From Liriodendron chinense (taxonomy: Eukaryota; Streptophyta; Magnoliopsida; Magnoliales; Magnoliaceae), in contig PVNU02002818.1 of NCBI GenBank assembly GCA_003013855.2, forward strand, positions 1 through 64,000: a stretch of 64,000 nucleotides of DNA, in the 5' to 3' direction. Positions within the stretch are counted from its first letter, which is position 1. Each line of letters begins with the position of its first letter. The notes below the pieces were generated by a model. The model was not told where the DNA came from, did no database searches, and saw only the letters and a list, made by a program, of their open reading frames with translations. Made by a program: the position numbers and the translations under genes. Of this stretch, positions 33,307 to 44,246 are shown one piece after another.

Positions 33307-33930
33307 GTTATGGGGATAATCCGAGCTGAACTAATAAGGAGAGCAACTCATGGGCCCAGGCCCAGATTCATTAGCTCGGCTACCACCCTCTACAAGGAAG
33401 AGACTTGAGGTACATAACCGATCCGACCTGAAGTGTCAACCTTAGCGACAACAGACTCAAATTAACTCTTATGCATCTCAACCGACCTGTTCTTCAGGTC
33501 GACCTTGTTCTCACTCTTCAGCAACCACCGACTTGGATCATCGCCGAGATAACCACGGGCGAAAGACCAGGGACGTGACCAAGAGGAACGGAAACATCAC
33601 TAGCCATTATGGACGCAATCCATGTCCCCGAGAATCGTGCCCCTTGACAGGAATCTCTCCCACAACTACAGCCACGATCATGACCACGCCAGTTGCCCAT
33701 GATCACTCCTCCGATTGCTATAAAACAAGGGTTCCACTGTCTATTTGAAGGTACGCAATACAATCCGCTTAAGAGCTATCTTGCATTCCTTACTGATACC
33801 CATCTGACTTAGGTATCAGAGGACTAACGGCCGGTCCCCGGTCTCGGTGTTGTACAAGAACAAGATTTTCAGATCCAATTGGATCATTGGCAAAGGATCA
33901 TCTCAACATATTAGATCTATGTGGCTTCTT
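33307..33930 (+). repeat. Gypsy-type LTR, plus orientation, probably solo
   Basis: Starts TGTTATGGGGATAATCC. A GCTATAAAACAAGGG box at 33717-33731 is followed by an R/U5 region containing CTGACTTAGGTATCAGAGGAC, close to a block I associate with Tat-type LTR ends. It is opposite in orientation to the Gypsy remains on its left, and the right side returns to segment C2. Edges are approximate. Confidence 0.5.
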
Positions 33931-33964
33931 ATCCACCTCATCTGCTGTCCAGACATTCGTAACA

Positions 33965-35135
33965 ACATGTCCCATTTCAGGTGGAGCATATATCTAAAAT
34001 TGTAACAAACAATCAAGCGATCCGAGCAATAGTGGCTAACAAAATGGATAATTAAAAGTAAAACAATAGGATTCAAAGGGAAGAATCAGACGGTTAATAT
34101 ATAATATATTATCACCGCAAATTTTCTGTGATGCTCCACAGCTGGGTCGGTAATTAAGATGGTCTGGATTGCCATAAAACTATGCCATGTGTACCGTTTA
34201 AGAATCACCACCAATTTTCACAAGGTGGAGAACCAACATAAAGCCCAGCCCATAAGTGGGTCCATTCCAGAGTTTCAGTCTCCGAAGTGGATTGCCTCCG
34301 ACCCCGCTCGGACCTAGCGAGGTCCAACCAGATCTGTGTGGGGCCCACTGTAATGTATCTGTGTTCCACGCCATCTATATCTTTTCTAAGATCATGCTAA
34401 TGATGGACAATAAAATGAGGCAGACCCAACGGTCTAGTGGACAACTAGAGATGACTCTTGCATTTAATGCTTTGTGTATTAATGCAACCCAAGCATAGTA
34501 CTATTTGGTGTAGTCCACCTGGGCGTTGGATCTGGTTTATTTTTAGACCCATATCTTAACATAATTTGAGAAAATGGATGAACCGAGTGGATAAACAGAT
34601 ACATCATGGAGGGCCCCCACATAGATCTGGTCGGACCTTGCTAAGGTCCTAGCGGGGTCGGACGCCATTAATCCGCTTCCTTCGGTCTCGGCTTAGGTCA
34701 TTTTCACTGGGTCCCGAGTATGCAGAGAGATTCGTTGTAATTTTCAATGCAACCGTAGAGTATATACCCTTGCATAAGATTAGTAACATGTGAGGTCCGT
34801 AGTTTGGTGATCTAGACTGTTGATCTGATCATTCCCATTGTGGATGGAGGTTGAACTGAAAATCTTCTATGTTGGAAGATGCTCACCCGTTGATTCAATG
34901 GCTTACAAAGAGACATATTTACACGTTGATAGTAGAGTAGATCAGGACTGAAAGGTTGGGATATTCCAAGTAGTTTTCTATCCACCGTACATTCACGTGA
35001 TGGATTGTCATTCTGGCTAGATTTTTGAGGGACGGTTCATCCACGGTTGGGAGAAACAGACCAATAGTCATGAACACCAACCTAGGGCCCACTTGTAAAA
35101 ATTGAAAGCCCATGTAATTATTTCGTGTGTACCGC
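33965..35135. other. Duplicated segment, copy C2 (paralogue of 27225-27915)
   Basis: Co-linear with 27225-27915 except for the MITE 34283-34680 and small indels. It adds about 60 bp after TAGTAACATGTGAGGTCCGTAG that B2 lacks. No gene. Confidence 0.85.
34283..34680. mobile_element. MULE-type MITE, 398 bp, 9-bp TSD
   Basis: Long inverted ends: left CGAAGTGGATTGCCTCCGAC, right (inverted) GGAAGCGGATT..GCGTCCGAC, continuing into GACCCCGCT, GGACCT..GC.AGGTCC and CCAGATCT. Flanked by TTCAGTCTC (34274-34282) and TTCGGTCTC (34681-34689). The paralogous segment has one TTCGGTCTC and no insert. A 9-bp duplication and a G-initial TIR fit Mutator-like elements. Confidence 0.9.
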
Positions 35136-35199
35136 TTGGTATAGGCCGATGGACTGACCTAGGACCCGATCTGGGGAAAACAGGGGACACGGATTTCCT

Positions 35200-35430
35200 G
35201 TAGCTCACGTAACCCGAATCTCTGTGAGGCCCACTGTGATGTCTGTGCGAGATCCATTCCATCTACCAGTTTCGTCCGGCACACATTATTAAATGAGCCT
35301 AGAAATAAGGCAGATTCGAATCTCAGGTGGACCACATCACAGGAAACTGTGGTGATTGAACGGCCACCATTAAAATCTTCAAAGGGCCCATCGTAATGTT
35401 TGTTTGCTGTTGATAAGGTTACACAGACCT
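35200..35430. repeat. Foldback MITE left arm and centre (partial)
   Basis: AGGCCCACTGTGATGTCTG, ATCCATTCCATCTACCAG, CTCAGGTGGACCACATCAC, GGTGATTGAACGG, AAGGTTACACAGACCTA. The right arm is missing. Confidence 0.55.
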
Positions 35431-36038
35431 AAATGTATCTCTGGGCCGTACCGTAATTCTGATTTAACATTCAGGTCATCCATCATTTTTTAAGACTCCC
35501 TTCAGCATTTTAGCGGAAGTTTAAGTGGGCCACAGAACAGGGGAAAGTGGGTTTGGGAGTGCCCACCGTTGATTCATTCATGGGGCCCACCATTTTATTT
35601 ATATGCCATCCAACCTCTTCATAGAAAATCATATGCCAGTTTATATAAAACTTCAGTGGATCCAAATTACCTTTCAACTGCAATATTCGTCCAATCGTCA
35701 CTTTTCCTTGCGCTGTAACAAACGTTGGTTTTCGATGGTCCTGATTTTTGGGATTAAGTGCTAATATGATATGGCAAAAATGATAGACGAAGTGGATTTC
35801 ACAAACAAATCACTGTAGGCCCACAGACCTTCGACGTACTCCTTTCCTAAAATTGTGGGGCGAGTGCGGGCAGAAGACAGGCCACGGTTAGCCATTTTCC
35901 AATTCGGAGGCTTCTGGGTATGGTCCATAGCCCAACACAGGTTACATCAAACCAATGGTCACCACCAATCAATCGTGGGGCCCACTTGTAGAAACTTGGA
36001 ACAAGTGTGGTGTGGTCCAAGATTGAGTGATGTATGGC
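35430..36038 (+). promoter_or_regulatory. Upstream region of the WAK-like gene, present in extra copies
   Basis: Holds the template for the copies at 8880-9395 and 17480-17765. It contains CCATAGCCCAACACAGG and GGTTACATCAAACCAATGG within 170 bp of the start codon. Specific transcription-factor sites cannot be assigned from sequence alone. Confidence 0.5.
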
Positions 36039-36048
36039 CTATTTATAG
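36039..36048 (+). promoter_or_regulatory. Probable TATA box of the WAK-like gene
   Basis: CTATTTATAG lies 52-61 bp before the ATG at 36100, which would give a short (about 20-30 nt) purine-rich 5' UTR (GAGAGGGAGAGAGAG). Confidence 0.55.
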
Positions 36049-36099
36049 GGACCACCTCTCACCTAGAGTCTGTAGATACATTTTGAGAGGGAGAGAGAG

Positions 36100-36973
36100 A
36101 TGGCTTTGTATCTGTTGCTTCAGCTCTTCTGGCTATCAACAACAGTAGAAGCACTAGCATCTCAACCTCTACTAACAACGAAGCCCGGCTGCCCCAGTAA
36201 ATGCGGGGACGTTAGCATTCCCTACCCGTTTGGCATCCGCCATGGCTGCGACATTGGAGTAGGAAATTTCAATATCTCGTGCAACTACAGTTATCGCCCT
36301 CCCAAACCATTTTGGGGTGACTTTGAGGTTCTCAAAATATCATTAGTGTCCGGCCTAATGATAATTTCAAATGATATAATCTACAAGTGCTACAACAAGA
36401 TGGGAAATGTAACTCGTTCTAATTCTAGGAATGAGATTGAGTTGTCTGAAAGTGACTCATTCACAATCTCAGAAACCCATAACAGATTCATGGCCATCGG
36501 TTGCGATACTGTTGGCATGATATTAGAAATCGACTTCATCAGAGGTTGTGTATCAGTTTGCCGCCGTGATGAGGTCGTGATCGACAACCCTTGCTCTGGG
36601 AAAGGATGTTGCCAAGCTGACATCCCGAATGGTTTAAAAAAATTCATTGTGGATTTGACTAGCTTCTCTGATTACCCAAATGTCTCAAGTTTCAATCCGT
36701 GCAGCTTAGCCTTTCTAGGGGAACAAAATGCGTTAAGCTTCAAACCTTCAGATCTGAACAGTATCAACTTTTGGAATAGAAGCAGAGCCATTCCGGTGGC
36801 GCTTGACTGGGGCATCGGAAATAAATCATGCGAGATCGCAAAGAATGACCCAGCCACCTTCGCTTGTGTGAGTGAGCATAGCGACTGCTACAACTCGACT
36901 AATGGTCTGGGTTACCGGTGCAATTGCTCTAAAGGCTACGAGGGGAATCCTTATCTCCGTGGAGGGTGCCAAG
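36100..36973 (+). CDS. WAK-like gene exon 1: signal peptide, GUB_WAK domain, first EGF module
   Basis: Encodes residues 1-291 plus one base. MALYLLLQLFWLSTTVEALA is a typical signal peptide. GUB_WAK follows with CPSKCGDVSIPYPFGI and CRRDEVV..NPCSGKGCCQ cysteine clusters. The WAK-associated end has FWNRS and ALDWGIGNKSC, then EGF-like CVSEHSDCYN..YRCNCSKGYEGNPY ending GGCQ. The first ATG after the TATA box is used; it is the only one giving a signal peptide. Donor CAAG|GTATGA at 36974. The frame continues into the intron and stops at 37029 if unspliced. Confidence 0.92.
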
Positions 36974-39900
36974 GTATGATGATCCTTTCTAAGTCTGTTT
37001 ATTATATATCCCTAAGCAGATGGTTGTGAAAATGAGGTGGATTGGACAAGTGCATGTGGTGCCCATCATGGATCCAATCTAATCTTCCGAGGTAAGGATT
37101 GTCCATCATGTGGTGCCCATCCGGTGGTTTGAATTTTTGGAATAGAAGCGAAAGTCTTCCAGTGGTGCTTGACTGGGCCATCAGTGATCAGATAGTTCAA
37201 ATCGACCTCATTAAGAATAGCTGTTACCAAAATTAGCGCCCTAGTGTCCTGGGATTCCTATGCTACGAGGGGATCCTTAGTCCTTTACCTCCCAGGAGGG
37301 TGCCAAGGCATGGTGATTCTTTTCTGGGGCAATAGGTGCCAGACTGTGAAAATGAGGTGGATTGGACCATACATTCAGTCCAATCAGCTCTTTGAGGTAC
37401 ACTCAGAAAGAATTACAATGATCCGATTACAATAACCACCTGATCAATATAGCTTTAAAAACTTACCTTTTAGATATAAACTAGACGGTCCAAACATCGG
37501 ACCTAACCTCCGGTTACTAATATCTCGTAAGAGTGACTTTGGTGTGATGTAAATTACTGACAGTTCATGTTGCTTGTGATGGCTGGTCCGTAGATATCGA
37601 CGAGTGCAAGGAGAATGACAAGAAGGAACTTTGTGAACATGATTGTTTAAATGTGCCTGGAAATTATTCTTGTTCCTGTCGAAAGGGCTACCGACTCCAC
37701 GTGGATAACAAATCCTGCATTAAAGACAATAAATTTCCAGTACTCGCGGTTGTTCTAGGTAATCCCTCAATTCCAATTAAGATAACTCGCTGGTTGACTA
37801 GGAACTTGGTCGAGTCAACTCATCTTTAATTAATATAGGTTGACTCAATGAGATAGTCAATTTCTCGATTCTATTTCAATTTTTATAGTTTATTTTATTT
37901 TATTTTATTTTTTTAATGGGTTTTGGATATGCTTCAATTTTGGGCTCATGCCCTGAATTATCAGCAAAACGAATGTACAGCATGGATAAGACATATATAT
38001 ATCACTATGGCTCTCACAGAGTTTACTCAGTACACAATCCGCTTCCCATGTTTGCAAAAGTAACCCTGGTAGGCACAGAGGCTACCTATGATGCTTGATG
38101 CGCAGGCACATACAAAATGTACATGTCATATTTTAACTCAAAATAGAGCCGATTAGATTTTGCATCCCAGTGACTCCAAGTCATAGTACTAAGATTAGAT
38201 TGGTTGAACAACCCTATAATCTCCAATTCCTAGACACTTGTTTGTGGAAATAGGACTGTTGGTTTTTTTTTTTTTTTAACTATCCAATAGATGTTCATCA
38301 AATAATCTAAATTGTTGGTGCATGATACATCTACACTGGGTTCCATAATTTGGAAGGTTTACTTTGACTACTAGCATGCTTCGTGTGCAATTTCTATGTA
38401 ATTTTTCGATGCTTGTGAATCATTCATCACATTCTTCTGCTGGAACATCGAGTCTGAAAGGTCAGTTCAACCATCCTTCTCCCTCTCTTCCAATGCTCAC
38501 AGTCTCTCTTGGGCAACGTAGATGGGTGAAATCGATCACCGTCTCTCTCACAAGACACCTACTTCGATTTCACGGAGCTACTGGGACTCCTTAACCAATT
38601 TTCCTCAAATCCATGAGGAGATATTTAGAATCCACGAAACCTATTTTCAAATCCATGAAGAAATAAAGACTAAAAGTCTGAAATTTTCATTAATCAAATA
38701 AGAAATGTCTCTAACAACGAATTAAAACAACTATTTATAGATAAAACTAACCCTAAAAACCTTAAAAATGCAATAGAGAAAAGTTCTAACGAAAACGGAA
38801 ATAAATCATGTAAAGATTGAAAATTTCTGCACGAATCTGCACAATATTGCAGAACCGAGTGATCGGTCATAGGAGGTTAGCAACCGGTTGTTGTTGAGCG
38901 GCGATTGGTCACCCGACGTTCATGACTGTTAAGAGAGGTGGGCTGTATTCCAGCCGAAATTCGGCCAGTCGCAGGCAATATGCGATCGGTCGCTTAGGGT
39001 GTGCGACCGGTTGACAGGCTCTGTTGGCTAGTCATTTTTCTAAGGTCTTGGCCGCCTCCTTTAATATTTCCTTTGGCTCTTTTCCATCCATAATCAGGGG
39101 GTCTTCTTGCTACCTCAGACTCCACCACTTGAAAGAAACTCGTCCTCGAGTTTCGCTTTGGTCTTATACCATGAGCCATCTTCAGTTTCACTCATGGAGG
39201 TAGTGCAGTAGCCTTCTCTTGTGATGCATATAGTGCACACTCTTCTTTCCTCCACCGGAGCTCCTTTACCTTGCCGCATAAGACAAGGAGAGATTGTCCT
39301 TCCACCTTGGACATCCTGCAAGCCTCATTAGGAATTGTGGAGTGAGAGCAATCTTCCTTCCATCTTGGACGAATGTAATATTATTATCCCTCCGCGATGT
39401 ACGACATCTCGATTGAATTACCATGGCCGCCCGAGTATCATGTGGCAAGCGTATGTCGACAATGTCATACAACACTTAGTCCTTGTAGGTATTGCCGATC
39501 GAAAAGGAGATGAGGCATTGGTCCTTAACCGTTGTTACACAATCATTTTGAATCCAGCCAATCATGTATGACGAGGGATGCGGCATGGTCTTAAGCTTCA
39601 GTTTCTTTACCATCATCTATGAAACAATGTTTCACAACTACGACCATCTATTATCACGTCACAAATCTTTCCAACCACTGTACAACTTGTGCAGAAGAGA
39701 TTGTGCCACTTGGGAATTGATTTGTACTCTTGGTGTAGGCGGTTGTCTCTGTACGACCAAGGACACACCCTGATCTCCAAGGTGCCATTCAGTCCCTTCC
39801 TTGTCATTCTCGGCTTGATCAACACCATCATTATTTGGTTCAGTTTGTGCGTCTTCTTCATGATGTATGCATTTTATCCACGTTGTCCACCCATTTTTAC

Positions 39901-42900
39901 ATCTATTTTTAAGGCATGAGCCCAAAAATGAGACTGATCCAAATCTCAGGTGGACCACAACACAAGAAAACAGTGGGGATGACACTTACCATTGAAAGCT
40001 TTTTAGGGGCCCACAGTGGTTTGGTATCAATCCGATATTTGTGTTTTTTCCCTTCATTTAGGCCTATGTGACCTCATTAACAAGTTGGATGGCAAATAAA
40101 AATTACAGTGGGCCCTAGGGAGATTTTAATAATGGACGTTCAATCCCCACTGTTTTCCTGTGGTGTGGTCCACCTGAGATTTAAATATGTCTCATTTTCG
40201 GGCTTGTGCCTTAAATTCATATGGAAAAATGGATGGATGTCGTGGATAAAACATATACATCATGGTGGGGCCCACAGAGATTTGAAACCATCCCTTAGGC
40301 TAATCTCGCTGGGAATAGCAGATCCGCCACCGTATTGGATGCTACCCCAGCGGGTGTAACTGAGAGACGGACGGTCATGTCAGAAGTTGTGGGGCCCACA
40401 CCTTGATGTATATGTTTTATCCACTCCATTTATCTACTTTTGCAGATAATTTTAGGGCATAAGCTAAAAAGGAGTCAGATTGAAGTTTTAATTAGACCAC
40501 ACCACAGGAAGCAGTGGGAATTGAAAGCCAACTGTTGAAAACTTCTTAGGTCCACAAAAGTTTTGGATCAAGCTAACATTTATGTTTTCCCTTGGTAAGA
40601 GCCCATGTGATCTTATAAGAGGTTGGATGGAAAATAAACAGTGTGGTGGGCCATAAGAAGTTTTCAACAATAGGAGCTCAATCTCCACTGCTTTATTTGG
40701 TGAGGTTCAATCTCCACTGCATTATTTGGTGAGGTCCACTTGAATCGTCAATCGGACTCCTTTTTTGGACTCATGCCCTAAAATGATATTTCAGATTAGA
40801 TGGACGGCATGATAAAATATATACATTACGGTGGGCTCAGTAGCCTTTGGGCAAGATCATGGGTGCGGGGGTTGTGACATTTGAGAGAGACGTTTTTCAT
40901 TAGGTACCTTGTTTAAAGTTTGCTTAAGGATAAATTTGTCCTTTTAAAAATACGTAGAAAATACCTAATGGAATGAGACAATATGCGGTTTTTTGGCTAG
41001 GTGAGCTTTTTTTTTTTTTTTTGGAATTCGAGCAAAATAGGAGTACTTGTACGGCATTTCCTCTCTTTTTTTTTTTTTTTGGACACCCCATGGCAGTACA
41101 CCAGTCACACCACAATGTTACCCAGCCTCCACTTGGGAGTGGATACCAAGACCTCAATGTTGAAACGAGGTTATCTTTTCTTAGTCTACCAGTTGAGCTA
41201 TGGATCTGGGTGTGATTTGTATGCCTTTGTTAAATATTGAATGAGTGAAAATTTTTATTTACTTCTGTTTATAGGTATTAGAATTTCACTTTTATTTAAG
41301 CTAGGTTTGGTAGAAACATACATAGCCTTACTCGCCTACCTAGAAAGTGAGAAATTTTAATCCTTTCCTTCTTTCCTTCTTTTAGATTTTTCTATATTTT
41401 TTTGTGGTATTTATATTTTGCCCTATATTAGCTATCTAATATCTGAGGACGGCATGTCCTATATCGTTGTTGACTCGGATTTAGGTGCAATAGGGATCTA
41501 GTGGCCCCTCTATGACTTTTATCTTCTTCTTTTTTCATTTTTTTTTTCTTTCTAAAGGCGCTTTTGCCATTTCATTTTCAAGCCTGAAAAATCTTTTCAC
41601 TTCCAGAGCTTGAAAATTACTAGATCAACCATTCCAGCAGTCATATAGAATGAATTGAAGCCTCAAACAAAAAATCCTTGAATCACATCAGTCAAGGTTA
41701 AAGGAATGAGCATCAACATGCATTTAGATCCATACAAAGATTATTTGCTTGCAAATTGACAAAGTTAAAATGGGCAATAGACAACATGTAAAAAAATCAA
41801 AAGGACAGGCTCATGCAAGTGAAACATGTACAAACAGACATGTTCTCAAACAATAAATTTATAGTGGTCTGAAAAGATCATTTTATTAGAACATGCCTAA
41901 CGTGCAGTTCTCATCATATAGGCATATTATGAACATCTAATTCACTTACCTTTGAGTGCCCATGCAGGCATTGGCTTAAGTCTCTTATTTCTACTCATTG
42001 GTGGTCCTTCCTTGTATTGGGGATGGAGGAAAAGAAAGCTCATCAAACTCAAAGAGAAATTCTTTCAACAAAATGGAGGTTTGTTGTTACAAGAAAAGAT
42101 ATCTTCTCGTCAATCAACTGCTGAGCCATGCAAAATCTTTACTACAGAAGAGTTGAAAAAGGCAACCAATAACTATGACAAGAGCCAAATTGTTGGTGAG
42201 GGAGGTTATGGTACAGTTTACAAAGGAATTTTACCCGACAATAGAATTGTCGCCGTTAAAAAGTCCAAAATAGTGGATGAGACCCAAATCGAACAATTTA
42301 TAAACGAGGTCCATGTCTTATCTCAGATCATCCATAGGAACATTGTGAAGCTCTTGGGTTGTTGTTTAGAAGCAGAAGTTCCCATCCTGGTGTACGAATT
42401 TATTCCCAATGGAACCCTCTCCCAGCATATCCATGGTGAGGGCCATGAGGGTTACGCTTCATCAATTTCCTTGGAAAACCGTCTAAGGATTGCTGCAGAA
42501 ACTGCAGGGGCACTTTATTATTTACACTCCGCAGCTTCCACACCTATCTTTCACAGAGATGTCAAATCTGCCAACATACTTTTGGACAATAATTTCACGG
42601 CGAAAGTGTCCGATTTTGGAGCTTCCAGATTGGTTCCACTGGATCACACTCGGATAACGACGTTGGTGATGGGGACATGGGGATACTTAGACCCAGAATA
42701 CCATCAAACAGGCCAATTAACAGGAAAGAGCGATGTATACAGCTTTGGTGTGGTTCTTGTAGAGCTCTTGACGGGTGAGGGGCCTGTTTCTTCCACTAGA
42801 TCCCAAGATAATCGAAGCCTTTCCAGATACTTCCTCTCATCGATGAAAGAGAATCGACTCTATGAAATTTTAGATGAACGAGTTCGTAATGAAGGGGGAG

Positions 42901-43163
42901 AAGAACAACTCATGTTAGTTGCTCGGCTTGCTAAGAGATGCTTGAAACCTAAGGGGGAAGAACGACCTACGATGAAGGAAGTGGTGGTGGAGCTCGAGGG
43001 CATAAGAAGTTTTCATGAACATCCTGGGGAAACAAAGAAACATGAAGAGACTGAGAACTTATTAAGCGAATTATCTGGACCTTCACAGGGCTATCCTTGC
43101 ATTGAAACAAGTGAATATAGTGTTGATGGCCACACCCTATCAGCACTTGAGGCAGGGCGTTGA
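36100..43163 (+). CDS. Wall-associated-kinase-like receptor protein kinase (3 exons, 744 aa)
   Basis: Joining 36100-36973, 37594-37758 and 41968-43163 gives 745 codons including the stop. Both introns are phase 1 with GT-AG ends. The protein has a signal peptide (about 1-20), a GUB_WAK cysteine-rich domain beginning CPSKCGDVSIPYPFGI (31-46), two EGF-type modules (256-335), one membrane span (about 340-366) and a Ser/Thr kinase. Family length is about 700-760 aa, so it looks full length. WAK-type receptors sit in the plasma membrane, bind pectin or other wall ligands and signal in growth or defence. Kinase motifs are complete (RD type), so activity is expected. No stop or frameshift was seen. 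The ligand and exact subfamily are unknown. Intron 2 (4.2 kb) is filled with transposons. Confidence 0.92.
37128..37370 (+). pseudogene. Decayed duplicate of the end of exon 1, inside intron 1
   Basis: TTTTTGGAATAGAAGCG.. and GTGGTGCTTGACTGGG.CATC copy 36768-36820. GCTACGAGGGGATCCTTA..GGAGGGTGCCAAGG copies 36936-36974. GTGAAAATGAGGTGGATTGGAC copies 37026-37047 of the intron start. About 115 bp is missing in the middle, the frame is broken, and the donor GGTATG has become GGCATG. It is therefore a tandem duplication of the exon-intron junction that is no longer spliceable in the normal way. Confidence 0.85.
37594..37758 (+). CDS. WAK-like gene exon 2: calcium-binding EGF module and start of the membrane span
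   Basis: The acceptor TCCGTAG|ATATCGACGAG joins the last G of exon 1 to make D-I-D-E-C, the usual start of EGF_CA. It encodes residues 292-346: six cysteines spaced as in EGF_CA, with CLNVPGNYSCSCRKGYR, then FPVLAVVL entering the membrane. Donor CTAG|GTAATC. Length (165 bp) and phase match the second exon of WAK genes as I know them. Confidence 0.92.
37759..38509 (+). other. Intron 2, first part: no element recognised
   Basis: Begins at the GTAATC donor. Contains a T-rich stretch (37860-37915) and a 15-base T run near 38263. No open coding or TIR signal. Confidence 0.5.
38510..39860 (-). mobile_element. Gypsy fragment in intron 2 (protease remnant plus LTR)
   Basis: On minus, 39613-39750 reads HNLFCTSCTVVGKICDVIID followed by GRSCE, a retropepsin with its catalytic aspartate. 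39266-39475 continues with YDIVDIRLPHD, FVQDGRKIALTPQFLMR. The LTR (about 38510-39000) has CGATCGGTCG motifs in U3 and a GTGAAATCGAAGTAGG..GAGACGGTGATCGATTTCACC tail, as in the 13290 LTR. RT, RNase H and integrase are deleted. It is antisense to the kinase gene. Confidence 0.75.
39861..40295. mobile_element. Foldback MITE in intron 2
   Basis: Left TATGCATTTTATCCACGTTG, AATCTCAGGTGGACCAC. Centre TAGGCCTATGTGACCTC. Right GTGGTGTGGTCCACCTGAGA, ATGGATGGATGTCGTGGATA, ATCATGGTGGGGCCCACAGA. Non-coding. Confidence 0.75.
40385..40850. mobile_element. Second foldback MITE in intron 2
   Basis: Left GTGGGGCCCACACCTTGATG with ATCCACTCCATTTATC. Right GTGAGGTCCACTTGAATCG, GATGGACGGCATGATAAA, TTACGGTGGGCTC. 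A 41-bp direct repeat (CAATCTCCACTGC.TTATTTGGTGAGGT) occurs at about 40680 and 40710. Confidence 0.7.
40851..41967 (+). other. Intron 2, last part: no element recognised
   Basis: T runs of 14-18 bases at about 41010 and 41070 and general AT-richness. Ends with the acceptor TGCAG at 41967. Small frames on the minus strand are not supported. Confidence 0.5.
41968..43163 (+). CDS. WAK-like gene exon 3: membrane span, kinase domain, C-terminus
   Basis: The acceptor CCATGCAG|GCATTGGC restores G-I-G-L. The membrane segment runs to about 366, followed by the basic WRKRK stop-transfer. The kinase carries GEGGYGTVYKG (423-433), AVKK with the ATP-site lysine 444, and the helix-C glutamate in FINEV (460). 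It also has HRDVKSANILLD (catalytic Asp 544), DFGASRL (Asp 562), GTWGYLDPEY, DVYSFGVVLVELLTG and RPTMKEV. HRD makes it an RD kinase. The C-terminus ends in LSALEAGR. Stop TGA at 43161-43163. Confidence 0.95.
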
Positions 43164-43493
43164 TTAGTTTGCACTCCATTTCCATCAAGGGCATGATGTT
43201 TTACCAATTACAACAATAATGTAGAGGAAATGAGCAATGATTATGAATTACTTTACTTGTTTCCTATCAACTACTGTATTGTGTTTGGTTTATCTATAAA
43301 AAAAATTATAATAATTGTATTTGTACATTAGTTTAATGTCAAATCATCACTAAAAGAAACTCATGTTGTTGTTTGGATGGAAGATTTTCATGGTAATAAT
43401 AAGAAAAAGTGAAATGATTACAAATTCCTTTACATGTCTCCAAAATACATTTGAATTTGACAAATGATTCCGGTGTCTGATTTGGTAGTGGTA
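43164..43493 (+). other. 3' flank of the WAK-like gene
   Basis: AT-rich, with AATAAT at 43217-43222 and TATAAAAAAAATTATAATAA near 43295 as possible poly(A) signals. No other gene. Confidence 0.4.
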
Positions 43494-43501
43494 GTGTTTC
43501 A

Positions 43502-44246
43502 AATAGTGTCGGTAGTGTACGCTACGTTGCGTAGCGTAGCCGTAGCTAAATAGCGTAAATCCCATGTAGTGTACGCTATAGCTAAGTAGCGTGTAACATT
43601 TGTAGCGTATGCTACAATGTATTTTTTTTATTCTCTCTCAAAAAATGTATTATTTTTTTCAATTATACATTTTTAAAATTGGTGTAAAAGTCACAACATA
43701 AAAATAAAAAAATAAAAACTGAAAATGTAAAGTCAAAACCAAACCTTTCTAAGTTTACCTTCACATAAAATGGTGGTGATCCTTTGTTAAAGTCGGTGTC
43801 AAATTCACACACTAAAAAACCTTTAAAACTAAACAGAAAAAGGGTTTCGAAAGAGGGTTTTCGGAAACCCCTCTTAATCTTTGGGATTTTTATTTCTTTT
43901 CATACTTATGAGTTGTGACTTGTGGTTTCAATCAAACATTAATAATTAAAGTGGTTTGCTTAGAAAGTTGTTGATGCGACAATTATTTGATTATTGATTT
44001 TTTTTTTTTACAATTTTATATATGTGGATTAGCTTTTGATAAATAATAATTAATAACTTGCTTGAACATGCTTGAAAAAATGAATCATTTGTTAAGCATT
44101 TTTATATTTTTTACCTTTTATTTTTCTTAACAATTATCATAATTTTCTTATTTTTAAATTAAAAAAATAGAAGTACCATGTAGCTTACGCTACACGCTGC
44201 AGAAGGTTGAACGCTACGCAACATGCTACCGCTATTTAAAACACTG
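43502..44246. mobile_element. hAT non-autonomous element, 745 bp, 8-bp TSD
   Basis: Ends TAGTGTTTCAAATAG and, inverted, CAGTGTTTTAAATAG. The flanking duplications are perfect: GGTAGTGG at 43494-43501 and 44247-44254. Sub-terminal arrays of GTAGCGTA / TACGCTAC motifs lie at both sides (43510-43615 and 44175-44225). No transposase; the interior is AT-rich. Confidence 0.92.

Noticed and set aside
36390..36857. Minus-strand frames opposite exon 1 of the kinase gene
   Set aside because: Shadows of the real coding strand, which has domain and splice support.
36974..37029. Exon 1 reading on to the stop at 37029 as a kinase-less secreted form
   Set aside because: A good GTATGA donor and in-phase EGF exon make splicing far more likely; intron retention cannot be excluded without RNA data.
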